A stretch of 64,000 nucleotides of DNA, taken from the NCBI GenBank assembly GCA_026545765.1, contig CM048840.1, forward strand, positions 50,282,580-50,346,579, read 5' to 3'. The position numbers and the translations under genes were made by a program. This document shows, in pieces, positions 12,180-22,980 of this stretch (positions are counted from its first letter, which is position 1; the number at the start of each line of letters is the position of its first letter). Source of the DNA: Plantago major. Lineage: Eukaryota; Streptophyta; Magnoliopsida; Lamiales; Plantaginaceae. The notes under the pieces are model-generated. The model saw nothing but the letters and a program-made list of their open reading frames with translations, was not told the DNA's origin and did not search any database.

Positions 12180-14729
12180 ATCCTCATAGCAAGTGCACCA
12201 CTTATGTGATTCAACATTATTCTCATGAAATATAGGGGCCCGTTCTTAATTGGAACATGGTAAATTCTTCCTACTTTATTGTTGAAAACCTTCCTATCTT
12301 TCCACGTTTTCCCATTAGGATCCCACACGTAATTTTTCGGAAACTCAGAATATAGATACTTACGTGCCTCAGGATGATATTGCCATCGAATATAGGTGGC
12401 AATCAAGTTGTTATTCATAGAAGAGTGAAACAACTTGTTATTTTTTAATTTTTTAATATACGTGGCAATCAAGTTCGATATTCATAGAAGAAATATAATT
12501 TAATAATCCAAGATTGATATGTTATTATAAATTGCACATGTTGTCAATGATATTGCCATTCTTCTCAATAGTGGCACCGATATCACACCTCTTATACACA
12601 GGATAGCCATTACCATCGAATATAGTCCGATCATTAAACGACTTTGGAAATTTCTTAGAGCATATCTTGCCATCATGTATGCAAGGTGAAGTCGAATTCA
12701 ATGGTCCGCATGGACCATGGGCGATATACTCGGAGACAGCTTTGTATAGCTCCGGATTGAGTTCCTTACCCGGTATCTCAGCACTGATGAAATCATCTAT
12801 AGAACTTGCTGACATATATGTTTCTATCCGCTCGATCAACCCATAGTAGTATATGTGCATGGGTAAGCCCACATTTTTTAAAATTCAATAGTGTAGACAA
12901 CTATAAAGTTAATAAAATAATAATCAATTAAGTTGATGTAATTAATAATAGACTAATATATTAATATAAAGAATAAAATATATTTATAGATAGTTACCTC
13001 CGATTGCCTTGTCAAATACGTTTACTATCTTCAATTCCTTTATAAGCTGGTCCAACTTCGTTTTGAAGATGCGACTCATAACATCAGTTCTATCACCGAG
13101 TCGTAAACTCTTCGACTCGACAAAGCGTGTTATCTTAGGTCATTTGGGATTGTAAGTGAATGTGATGAATAGTTCGGGATATTCTATACTCTTGCATATG
13201 GCCATAGTGTCTTGGAAGTTATGTACCATATATCTAGGACCCCCGACAAATGATGATGGCAAGACAAAGTGTTTACCAAGATTTCCATGTGGATCGGCGT
13301 GATCAATATCACCTGTTCGAATTGCATCATCAAGAGACTTATACTTATCAGACCTCAACAACGGTTGGTTCCTCATTATGAAAGCAAGCCTCTGTGCTTC
13401 CATCATCATATAACCACGTACTATAAACTTTTGAAACAACTTTCTACTCAACAGTATGGTCTGAGCCTCATCAAAACGATCAAAAAGCCTAAATGCCAAG
13501 AACTCCTTAATTGTAAGTGTATGTCTTACACCTTTGGACTTATCAGAGTGCAATATCTCGATATGGTATCCATCCATCCTCACCATGTGGAAAAAATAGG
13601 GGATATTGCATTGGAAGGTAACATGGATGCAATTATGAAATTCTATGGAAGTCACCATTTCTTTGCTCAAGTACAATATCACGCGTATCCATGTCATACT
13701 CATCATCTCCTGATCAATTATAAATGAGAACATTTTAAAATTAATAAAAGTACTAAAAAATATATAATCTGTCTTGTTAAAAATTATTGAAATTCCAACA
13801 TACCAACAATTAATGCATCAACTTTAGAACATGCTGGTAGATTGTATATGCGTCCATCACGTGACCTCCTTTCAATTAGACACAACTTAACATTCATGTC
13901 GTTCCTTGAAGCGTTCAGCAGCCATACGAAAATTCTTTGCAATTGGATCAACATATATCATTTTTCTTATATCATCTACAATAGATGGATCAATCGCAGA
14001 AGCAGTTTTTTTTTATCTAAAATAAATTAAATGTAAATCGTATTATATACAATTAAACATATATATGATATCTAAAATAATTATTTATTCCATAATATAA
14101 ATATAAACGGACAAAATATATGACTACATCAATCCGGTCCTAAGGTTCATCCTCGTCGCAGTACATATACAATTGTGAAAACTTAGGCGATTCGCCTACT
14201 TTAGGTAGCAAATTAAACTACCCATTAGATGATAGTTATTTCCACCAAGCCTATAAGGACCATGTCCATTGTTGACTGAATACTATTGGATTCCACCCAT
14301 CGAAGTAAAGGCGCACATCATATTATAAGCACATGTGTGCTCAATAAAATTACGGCTCTTAATGTGCCTATTTTGCAGAAGATCAAGTAAAAGCCATGGA
14401 AGTTGTTTGAGGGGAGGAGGCTGTATGTTACACACACAAATCAAACTCTGGATTACTCAATGGAGTTTTTTTAATCCTCTCATTAAACCACATAAGCGCG
14501 CCGCAAAATTCACACGGGTATGTTGGATCACTCATATCCAGGTAAGCTAATCAACAAAAAATATATATGTCACATTTCATAGCATCGTGTAATATATTGG
14601 CTCATATGTGTAATCTATTAAGTAATTAAAATTACCTATGACCGATATCCCATTATTTCTCCGCGCAGCCATGTTCTTCTTGTCGTGGATCTTTTTCATA
14701 TCTATCTTTCGTGATTCCTTAAGTACCTC
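12170..14729 (-). pseudogene. Helitron Rep (HUH nuclease) and N-terminal region, broken
   Basis: Conserved segments in order on the minus strand: LDMSDPTYPCEFCGALMWF (about 14490-14545, zinc-finger-like); LPPPLKQLPWLLLDLLQ and NNGHGPYRLGGNNYHLMG (14160-14430); SRDGRIYNLPA (about 13850); DGYHIEILHSDKSKG, FIVRGYMMMEAQRL and YPELFITFTYNP (13140-13580); then ITRFVESKSLRLGDRTDVM (about 13020-13130) and HGPCGPLNSTSPCI (12525-12872). The usual NPKW is followed here by a TGA stop. The GLPHAH catalytic motif of the HUH nuclease is destroyed by a 1-nt frameshift near 12850, where the reading becomes GLPMHIYYYG. An in-frame TAG sits between GGI and YSVNN. A fragment at 12170-12472 adds the domain that precedes the helicase. 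Confidence 0.85.
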
Positions 14730-14734
14730 ACTAT
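14730..14734. repeat. Target-site duplication ACTAT, left copy
   Basis: ACTAT directly precedes the left LTR and is repeated exactly after the right LTR at 33412-33416. Five bases is the usual Ty3/gypsy duplication length. Confidence 0.88.
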
Positions 14735-15717
14735 TATAGATGCTCAAAAATCTACAATCAAATTAGGGTTAGAAATTGGGGGGCACCAGCAACCTGCAAG
14801 GCAACAGTAGCAAACAGAGACGTGAGGTTCCAAGGTGACACCGGTGTGGTGCCGACCGTATGGACTCCGACGCTCAAGTTAGAAGACTGGCAGACAATGT
14901 AATTGAATGAAAGAGGTAGGAGAGAGATGACGGCAAGCGTCGACTTATCCTGTTGGTTGAGTCGGTTCGGCAACGTGGCGGACGAACACCGGCAGTGGGC
15001 TAGCTGGCCTTACAGGAAGGAGCTAGCTGGTAATTGTCTGACAGAGATGGAATACGATAGACAATGGCGGATGGTTGAAGGTTGATGATGGATGGTGATG
15101 AGCGATGGTGGATGATGGTAGGTGACGGTCGATGTTGATCAGAGAGCTTGAGAGAGTTGGAGGCGTGAGGGATTGATTGCTAGGCTTTGTTGCAGTCTGA
15201 ATGCGATGCCCTTTCACACTTCCCCACCCTTCTCTATATAGTTCAACCACCGTTGGAGTCTGTCTGCGAATCTCGGGGAAACCGTTGGAACTCCCTAAGT
15301 GGGTTGGACCATGTACCAAGTAGTTGGATGGGAGGTTTCGAGTTTGTTCCTTCCTGATTGACTAAGTCAGTCAAGCAAGTTGACCTCGTTAGTCTGTCAG
15401 CCAAAAGCTGGCTGCCATGGTCTGTCAGCCAAAAGCTGGCTGCCATAGTCTGTCAGCTAAATGCTGGGGTCAGACTTGCGAGGTGAGTTGGCTAGCTTGT
15501 CAACCAGCTGGGAGGTTGGAGAGTTCAAGTGAGTCAGGTAGCATGTAGACTACTTGGTTGGATGACGACTCAACTTGGTGGCTTCGCCCGGTGACCTCTT
15601 GGAACCCAACTCGCTTATGAAGTCAAGATGGACTCGTTAATGGACTATGGATTGGACCGTAGCCTTGATGGACCAAATTGTCAGTCTTGTTGACAAGAGC
15701 AAATTTTGACCAATACA
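14735..15717 (-). repeat. Gypsy 3' LTR (left)
   Basis: 983 bp, highly similar to the LTR at 32457-33411. On the minus strand it starts TGTATTGG (at 15717). Its distal end reads GAGCATCTATA where the partner has GAGCGTATACA, so the terminal bases have drifted. It contains an extra 27-bp unit (GTCTGTCAGCCAAAAGCTGG...) around 15390-15450 that is single in the other LTR, which accounts for almost all of the 28-bp length difference. Confidence 0.93.
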
Positions 15718-15733
15718 GTTTGTCCCCCACTCT
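15718..15733 (-). other. Gypsy polypurine tract
   Basis: On the minus strand AGAGTGGGGGACAAAC sits immediately before the 3' LTR start (TGTATTGG). Its position and purine content fit the primer for plus-strand DNA synthesis. Confidence 0.8.
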
Positions 15734-16024
15734 TCGAGTCGAGTATCTCGAGTCGGAGAGTTGAAGTTCGATGCCCAATAGAGCGATGCACGCTGGGTCG
15801 CAGGCGTATGCTATTTTGCTCTTTCAAAGGTATCAATTATCCTGTAAGTGCACCAGAATAATAGATGGTAAGCTCATTGATAAGGAGATGGAATGGTCAG
15901 AAAGATGGACTTCACTCGTAGTGATCATGTTGTTAGCTCGGCAGAGCAATTCGTTGACTTTGCAAGGCAGAAGCTTACTGACAGGCGCTCACGGTTTTAA
16001 AAAGCCAACCTAGTATGATGGATG

Positions 16025-16757
16025 TTTACAGACTGAAATTTTCGAGCTGGGCATTTTAGTCTATCTAGCAAGATGGAAACTTGCTGACAGAAAATTTTGA
16101 GGTGAGCAACTCAGTCCATCTAGCAAGATGGAAACTTGTTGACAGAAAATTTCAAGGTGGGCGACTTAGTCTATCCAGCAAGATGGAAATTTGCTGACAG
16201 AAAATTTTGAGGTGGGCAACTTAGTCTATCTAGCAAGATGGAAACTTGCTGACAGAAAATTCCAAGGTGGGCAACTTAGTCTATCCAGCAAGATGGAAAC
16301 TTGCTCACAGATGATTCCAAGGTGGGCAACTTAGTCTATCCAGCAAGATGGAAATTTGCTGACAGAAAATTTTGACGTAGGCAACTTAGTCTATCTAGCA
16401 AGATGGAAACTTGCTGACAGAAAATTTCAAGGTGGACAACTTAGTCTTTCCAGCAAGATAGAAATTTGCTGACAGAAAATTTTGAAGTGGGCAACTTAGT
16501 CTATCTAGCAAGATGGAAACTTGCTGACAGAAAATTTTGAAGTGGGCAACTTAGTCTATCTAGCAAGATGGAAACTTGCTGACAGAAAATTTTGAAGTGG
16601 GCAACTTAGTCTTTCCAGCAAGATAGAAATTTGCTGACAGAAGATTTTGAAGTGGGCAACTTAGTCTATCTAGCAAGATGGAAACTTGCTGACATAAAAT
16701 TTTGAAGTGGGCAACTTAGTCTATCTAGCAAGATGGAAACTTGCTGACAGAAAATAG
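16025..16757. repeat. 55-bp tandem array (about 13 copies) in the gypsy 3' region
   Basis: A unit containing GGCAACTTAGTCTATCTAGC and AAGATGGAAACTTGCTGACA repeats with a 55-bp period, from a degenerate first copy near 16025 to 16757. Two variant types (CTATCTAGC / CTATCCAGC, AAATTT / AAACTT) partly alternate. Tat-lineage elements commonly carry such arrays between integrase and the 3' LTR and can seed satellite DNA. Confidence 0.92.
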
Positions 16758-16764
16758 ACGACAT

Positions 16765-16952
16765 GTCCGAAATGAGTTGCCTTGCCCGAAATGAAGGTTG
16801 CCTTGCCCGAAAGTGGATAGCTTGCCCGGAATGAATTGCCTTGCCCGAAATGAAGGTTGCCTTGCCCGAAAGTGGATAGCTTGCCCGGAATGAGTTGTCT
16901 TGCCCGAAATGAAGGTTGCCTTACCCGAAAGTGGATAGCTTGCCCAGATTGG
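16765..16952. repeat. 59-bp tandem array, three copies
   Basis: CTTGCCCGAAATGAAGG recurs at 16781, 16840 and 16899 (period 59). Each unit is itself built of about 20-bp TTGCCCGAA subunits. It follows the 55-bp array directly and is unrelated to it in sequence. Confidence 0.88.
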
Positions 16953-18395
16953 AGTGCCTTTTGACTTGTAATATATTTATCCCTTATTTAATTTGGATAA
17001 AAACCCTAGAATTTGGAATTGGTCTCATGTAACCCAACATAGCACAACTTGAAGCTTCTTCACTTTTTCTTCTTGCCATTTTCACTGTTTCAATCAGAAA
17101 AAAAAAAAAACTGTTCTCCTTCACTCTTCTTCTTCACGCCATTTTCACTACTTCAGTCAGAAAGAAAAGAAAAAAATCGATCCCCCCTCGCCTTCTTCTT
17201 CACGCCCTTTAGCTTACAACTTTGAATGGAAATCATGGGCCCCTTTTAGGTTCTTTCCGGTGAAGAAGGAGGAGAGGTAGAGCGTCCGGAGAGATCTTGG
17301 TGAATAGTGGTAATTTCCGGTGAGGAAAGAGAGAGAAGGTGAGCCGCACGGTACGCGTGGAGGGAGGAGAGAAAGCTGAAGGAGTGAGATGGCAAAGGGA
17401 GGTGCTTGTGCGGGCAGAGGAAAGGAGTGGAGAATTCCGGTTGTGAGTGCTTGATTTCCGGAGAGAAGGATTCCGGTGTGTCTGACTCTCTTCCCGTTTT
17501 ACTGTTCACCTTTTTTTTTTTTTTTTTTTTGTGGATCTCTAGGAGAGACCATCTCTTGTTGGATTTTTTTTTTTATGTCTTTGCTTATTTTTTGAGATCA
17601 AGCTGGGTTGTATGCTAATTGGATGAGTTATAGTGATTGAAGGACCGAAGCCATAGTAGAGGAATAAATAGTTCCGTTTCTATTTAACCCCAGCAAATTT
17701 TTAGAAAGCATCTGGCATACTTTGGGCTACGGCATTTTCGACCTATGTCAATTCCTTGAATTGTGGACAAGTTGTATAAGAAATATATTATACAGTGAGT
17801 CATGTATTTGGAATTGTGACCCGCACTTTGGATAGACGGTTCATGTAGGATTAATTTTGTCAGTGGGGTTCGTATGAAATTTTTGAGTCTATGTTTGGTT
17901 TTATGCCTGTAGGATTTGATTTGTCGTAATTCGTATTGGTGGATCCTGTTTGCTTTGAAGTGGTATCGTAGAGACATATGCATGTTGCCTTTTGTATCGA
18001 CTGGTGTCCGGTGAAATCGATTGGATATAAAATTTTGTGACGTTACACCATTTTGCGAATGGATATGTTTATGGATATTTTAGTCTTGCTTTTTGGAAAT
18101 ATTCATGTTGTAATGCTTTGTTTGCAAATTGATATGTTGATAGATTGTTATAGAACTGGTATGTTGGATATCTTGCTTGTCATGCATATTGATGATGTTG
18201 GATGTCTCTTTTGCCTATGTTGGCGATGGGTGTTGCGTTTGAGTCTGTCGTGTCTGTCAGCTTGTAAATTCGATGTCGAACTGAGTTGATGTTCTTCATG
18301 GATTTTTGGATGAAGCTTTCTTTCTGTTTAAACTTGAATATAGGTAAATCGAGGAAGGGCGCCCGAGCAAATTGGTTGTGTTCTCACGGTTGAGT
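16953..18395 (+). promoter_or_regulatory. Probable promoter and spliced leader of the antisense ORF
   Basis: This non-coding stretch on the plus strand has TATATTTAT near 16970, pyrimidine-rich TTCTTCTT runs, then a poly-T (17511-17530). It ends in a good acceptor (TTGAATATAG|GTAAAT) at about 18345, just before the antisense ORF start. A 5' UTR intron is likely. No coding sequence is recognised in it. The promoter reading is inference. Confidence 0.4.
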
Positions 18396-20234
18396 ATGGT
18401 TGACGGCCAGGACTCACATAGCGGGTCTTTGTTTGCTATGGGTCAGCCTACCGGTATCTTGTCCGGCGATGTGCCCTCAGTTCTTAGTGAGGCAAACTTG
18501 TCGCACATGAGGGGTCTCTATGGGATTCTAGAGAGTCCCGGGTCTCCACTTCCCTTGGCGGACCAACGAGCAGATTGGGACATCCCGGGGATGGTGTGCT
18601 TGTATGAAGTCGCTTTCAAGATAGGGCTCAGACTCCCACTCCCCAAGTTTGTGGCTGACGTACTCAATTATCTTCAGGTTGCGCCTGGTCAGCTGATGCC
18701 CAATGCTTGGAGGGTTATTCTTGGGATGCATGTGCTAAGTGAGGTCATGAATGTTCAGATGTCTGTCGACACCTTCTGCCACTTTTACACAGTGAAAGAA
18801 GTTTCATCGGACAGAGGTCGGGTTCAGACCAACTCGAGGCCAGGTGTCGACGGTTCGGTCTACATTGGCAATGCGTCTGACAAGCCAACTTGGAAGGATA
18901 GATATTTCCTGGTGAGTAGCGAGCATGTGTTTGAGCCTGTGGATTTAGCGAGGGTTCCGACATCGTGGAAGCCTATTGGTGAGTTCGATTTTCTTGCCTT
19001 TAGTGTGATAGCTTCATCACTTTCTTGCACTTTTCATATTGGACTAAACTTTGAACACTCTATCTTACAGGCGGTCATGTAAGGAAGGATATGCTAGATG
19101 ATGGGGACATGGTGGTTAAAGCGATAAGAGATGTCCCTAGCATAACTAGATCGATCGACCATCTCTTGAGTCCGACTACACTGAAGACACGTAGCATGTG
19201 GCGTGCCGTCATCCAGTCGTTTGGAGGTAACGACCTTCTTAGATTGGTCATGTTGATATGAAGTGTTTTGAGACAACATCGTTTTGATGGCGCCTTTCCT
19301 TTATTCTATGTATGGACAGGCAATGGAGATGAGTATGCTGTCAGAGTAGCGAGGTCAATGAAAATGATGAAGTCGACCGCGGCTCCAGTCGAGAAAGTAG
19401 ACAACTTGTTGGGGTGGTATGCGAAAAAGCCGAGGCTTGATCCTTCAGAGCCAGGGGCAACTAATGATCCGCCTGACAACCTATCGGGTGGTATGGCGGG
19501 CGGCCTTTCAAATACTCAGATAGATGCCTTGCTTGGTGTTCCACCAGGTAGCTCGGTTGGAGCCTCGCAAAGTCTTGCCAGGACTGCCTCTGTTCCATCC
19601 TTGGTCGGGACAGGTGTGAGCTCACCATCTATGGCGGCGCGTGGTGAAATGGGTGACAGTCCTTCATCGATCGACTTTGAGGTTAATGAGCTACTCTCTC
19701 TTGTGAATTTGGCGCAATAACTTTGAGTTCTGGAAGGGTGTTAACGTTGAGCAACCTTGATCAGCTGGTGAAAGATGGAGTGACTCCTTTGACGGACTAT
19801 GTTCTCGACCAAATTGTCAAGGTAGTCTCCGCAACCATCTAGCGTTTCTCTTTGTTGTTTATGTGCTTAGATCGAAGCATGCATTGTTGATGTATTCCTT
19901 GTAGGCCTTGAGCGTTATAGGGTACATGGGCAAGGCCGTGCAGTTGCTGGAAGCGGAGTTAGCTTCTATTACGAGGAAGCATCGAATCAGTGAGCACTTG
20001 GTTGCGGTACTTAGGAGGGAGAAGGTCCGACTTGAGGGCGAAGTGTTTCGCTATTGCCAAGGAAAGAATGAAGCACTTGAGGAGTTAGCTAAGGTCAAGG
20101 GGGAGCTGGCTGCGGCTGAGATTGAGGCGGCTAAAGACGCTAAGCTTGAGATGGAATTGGCTTCCGCTATTAAGGAGAACGAAAAGCTGAAGGCAGAACT
20201 GCATGCGGTCAAGCAGAATGAAGCCATCAATTGA
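18396..20234 (+). CDS. Antisense additional ORF of the Tat element (putative gypsy-type transposon domain plus coiled coil), spliced
   Basis: Four exons on the strand opposite to gag-pol: 18396-18978, 19071-19226, 19320 to about 19800, and 19905-20234. Splice borders are GT-AG and phases agree (1, 1, 0). The N-terminal region MVDGQDSHSG... contains LPLPKFVADVLNYLQVAPGQ followed by LMPNAWRVILGM, which resembles the Pfam 'putative gypsy type transposon' domain (PF04195, from memory). The middle is Ser/Gly/Pro-rich and the last exon is a Glu/Lys/Ala coiled coil (ITRKHRISEHLVAVLRREK... to HAVKQNE). One apparent 1-nt frameshift near 19715 (LLSLVNLAQ then stop) precedes the last exon, so this copy may be broken. 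Antisense ORFs between integrase and the 3' LTR are known in Tat elements; their function is unknown. Confidence 0.7.
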
Positions 20235-22105
20235 TCTTGAATGAGCGGGCGTTCTGTTTGAAGGCCATAGGTAGGGGGAGCTCGGAAGCTACTATCAAGA
20301 GAGGGTCACGATGTGTGAAATGTATCTGACTGAGTATGGGGTGGAGTTCCCGGGTCAGTCTGATGGTTGCTCGGAGGAGTATGTTGATGGAGCTGGTACC
20401 ATTTAGTAGTTTCATGTTGGGTGGTGAAACTCTGGATGTTGTTATCTTATGAGTTATTTCTTTTGTCGTTTATGTTGTATGTCGCTCTCCATGCTGGATT
20501 CGACTTCCTAGTACTTTCTGTCATTCGTATTTGAACATTGTTATTCGTATTACCCTCATAGGGTTGGATCGATTATGTATGTTTATTGTGGCTTTGGATT
20601 TTATTTTGGGTTGTTCCTGGGATGTCTTGAGCCGCGTAGGCTGCGGCATATTTATGTCTCGTATTTGGACTCGTATGATAGTTGCAACAATCATAATCTC
20701 AAATGCATAAGTATTCGACTCAAATTATCATACATGAGTAAGGTATCTCAAAGTAGTGAATAACACATGAAGTTAAAAATGCATTGTTCTTAGATTTTAT
20801 ACTAAAACGTAATTCATGATGGAGAATCAGACATATTCATAAATCATGCATCATGCAGTCATGCTCATCTTAGAAGTCTAATTTGAGTGAAACATAGCAA
20901 GCTAACCTCTAAACGACGCGCTTGGCACTGTTGGACTCTGTCTACTAGGTTTGTCCCCCAGTTTAAGCTCTAGTCCAGAGGGGTAGTGCTTGAACTATTA
21001 TCGTGTTCGTCCGCCTACTTCGTCGAATTAGTGCCACACCGGGTCGGTCAGACATCTATGTATGTCAGCTTGTCGTTGGGTGCCATGCTACGCCAGTCGG
21101 ATGGCTGTGTCAGTCAGCTTGCAATTGGGCACCATGCTATGCCATCGGATGGCTGTGTCAGTCGGCTTGTAATTGGGCGCCATGCCTCGTCTGTCAGACG
21201 GCTGGCTTTGTGGAGTTCACCCTGTGTCCTAACTGTAGAATTCAGTGATGGACCCTCTTGGAGAGGGGAGGCCTTTAACCGTCCTGCCTAGTCGGGTTAG
21301 TTAACCGACTAGCCTCTGGTCAGGTCAGTTGTGATAGAGAGAAATCAATCTCAAAATGGCGACTTTGGTTCATACCTTGGAATACAGATGGTGTGGCAGC
21401 ATGTCATGCTCGCCTGTTTACTTTTGTTGGCAACTAAATTCGATAAATCGATTGAGACTGTTGGAATAAGCAGAGAGCTCTTGTCTGCCTGTTAACAGGT
21501 GGATGGAGCTGACATTCTTTGTATGGTAGTGATCATCAATTTTGAAAGGCTTCCACTTGTCTAAACCATGGAGCTATTTTTGGCGCATCTCATGGATTAA
21601 GCAAGTGCAAGCCAATCAAAATAGATGTGAGTCCATGTGTTTTTGTTGCTCAGCCTGATGGATGGTTGGTTTTGTTGAGCATAATGTTTTGGATGATCAC
21701 CTGGAAGTAAGATGTGCCGCGTGGGCATTACTTCAATCGTACTCATGATGTGTCAGCCTGCAACATGAGTGGAATCGATCCTCTTGGAAAGGTTTGGGGG
21801 GGGGGGGGGTGGTTGACCGATCTGCATAGCTGGGTTAGGTGACCAGCTAGCCCCTTGTCAGGTCGGTTGTTTGTAGTGAGAAATCAATCTCATGGGTATA
21901 AGTAGTTGTACCTTCACTGAGGATATGTATGCCCATGCTGCTGCGTGAATTGTGAGCATCAAGGAATGGAGACTAGTTGTATGTCTCATGCTCCTGCAAG
22001 ACGTTTATGGGGGGTGGGGGGTGGGGTGGGGCGTTTACCCAAACTGCCAGTCGGGTTAGATAACCGACTTGCCCCTGGTCAGTTCGGGGTGTTTTCAACA
22101 AAAGA
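20235..22105. repeat. Non-coding gypsy 3' region with degenerate GC-rich repeats
   Basis: No coding region is recognised. About 21060-21190 holds roughly three copies of a unit of about 55 bp (TTGGGCGCCATGC, CGGATGGCTGTGTCAGTC). A larger unit (TCGGGTTAG, AACCGACTAG, CTGGTCAGGTC, then AGAAATCAATCTCA) recurs three times, near 21270-21360, 21800-21890 and 22030-22110. Two G-rich runs occur at 21797-21809 and 22008-22032. The region lies just after integrase in element orientation. Confidence 0.7.
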
Positions 22106-22980
22106 TCAACCTCGAAAGAACAAGTGTATCAAAAAAAGTACCTCTTTAGGTGGATGGCGTTCCAACTGTTGGCTATCTGTCGTCCTTCCTTGGTTTCTAG
22201 CTTGTAGGCTCCGTTGCCCACTACCTTTGTGATTTTGTAAGGACCTTCCCAATTTGGTCCAAGTTTTCCAGCTCCTGTCTCCTTTGTGTTTTGGAATACC
22301 CTGCATAGAACCCAATCGTCTTACTTGAAGGTTCGTACGCGAATATTCCTGTTGAAGTGTTGTGCAGCCTTCTGTTGGTAGGCGGCGCTCCGGATCATGG
22401 CTCTTTCTCTGAGTTCGTCGACCAAGTCGAGCTCGTGTGTCAATTCTGCATCGTTGGACTACTCACTAGCTATTTTGTATCTCGCTGTGGGTGGTCCCAC
22501 TTCTATGGGTATGACTGCTTCAGTACCATATGTCATGCTGAATGGTGTTTCTCCAGTTGGAGTCTTTGGTGTTGTTCGGTATGACCATAGGACGCATGGG
22601 AGTTCATCTACCCATGCTCCTTTTGCTTGTTTCAGCCGTTTTTTGAGACTATTCATGATGGTTTTGTTGGTCGACTCCGCTTGTCCATTCGCTTGGGGAT
22701 AGCGTGGAGTGGAAAATGTAAGCTTGATTCCCCATTCTTTGCAGAAATCTTGAAACTCATAGCTTATGAACTGGGAGCCATTGCCTGTCACGATTTCGTA
22801 GGGGACTCCGTACCTGCAAATCACATGTTTCCAAATGAAATTTTTTACCTCTGTGTCACGGACTTGCTTGAAGGCTTCTGCTTCCACCCACTTGGTGAAG
22901 TAATCGGTTACTGCAAGCATGTACACTCGTTGGCCTGGTGCAGTAGGTAGTTTCCCTACTATGTCCATCCCCCATTTCAT
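22106..22980 (-). pseudogene. Gypsy integrase core and C-terminal region
   Basis: The integrase catalytic core reads MDIVGKLP (first Asp), [13 protein letters not shown], then [25 protein letters not shown] and the Glu-bearing helix, and continues through [22 protein letters not shown]. The second catalytic Asp, normally in (T/S)DNG, is Gly here (GGC at about 22783), so the DDE triad is incomplete. The C-terminal region below 22459 contains stops. It encodes the enzyme that would insert element cDNA; this copy cannot act. Confidence 0.88.

Larger units (their letters stand above)
10083..14729 (-). mobile_element. Helitron, 3' part (split by a gypsy insertion)
   Basis: A degenerate Helitron on the minus strand. 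Its Rep/helicase fragments are read in order from 14729 down to 10366, followed by a classic 3' terminus at 10083. The element was continuous with sequence now at 33412 onward, because the 5-bp repeat ACTAT flanks the gypsy element inserted into it (14730-14734 and 33412-33416). The 5' terminus was not identified. Helitrons replicate by rolling circle and insert between A and T; here the CTAG end is followed by T on the minus strand, as expected. Stops and frameshifts throughout show that it is no longer autonomous. Confidence 0.85.

Noticed and set aside
14715..14741. Apparent Helitron 5' end (A|TCTATAATAG on the minus strand)
   Set aside because: The TCTATA belongs to the drifted end of the gypsy 3' LTR and ATAGT is its target duplication, so the likeness to a Helitron start is a coincidence.
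16025..16757. CRISPR-like array
   Set aside because: The repeats are contiguous with no unique spacers and lie in a plant retrotransposon; it is a minisatellite.
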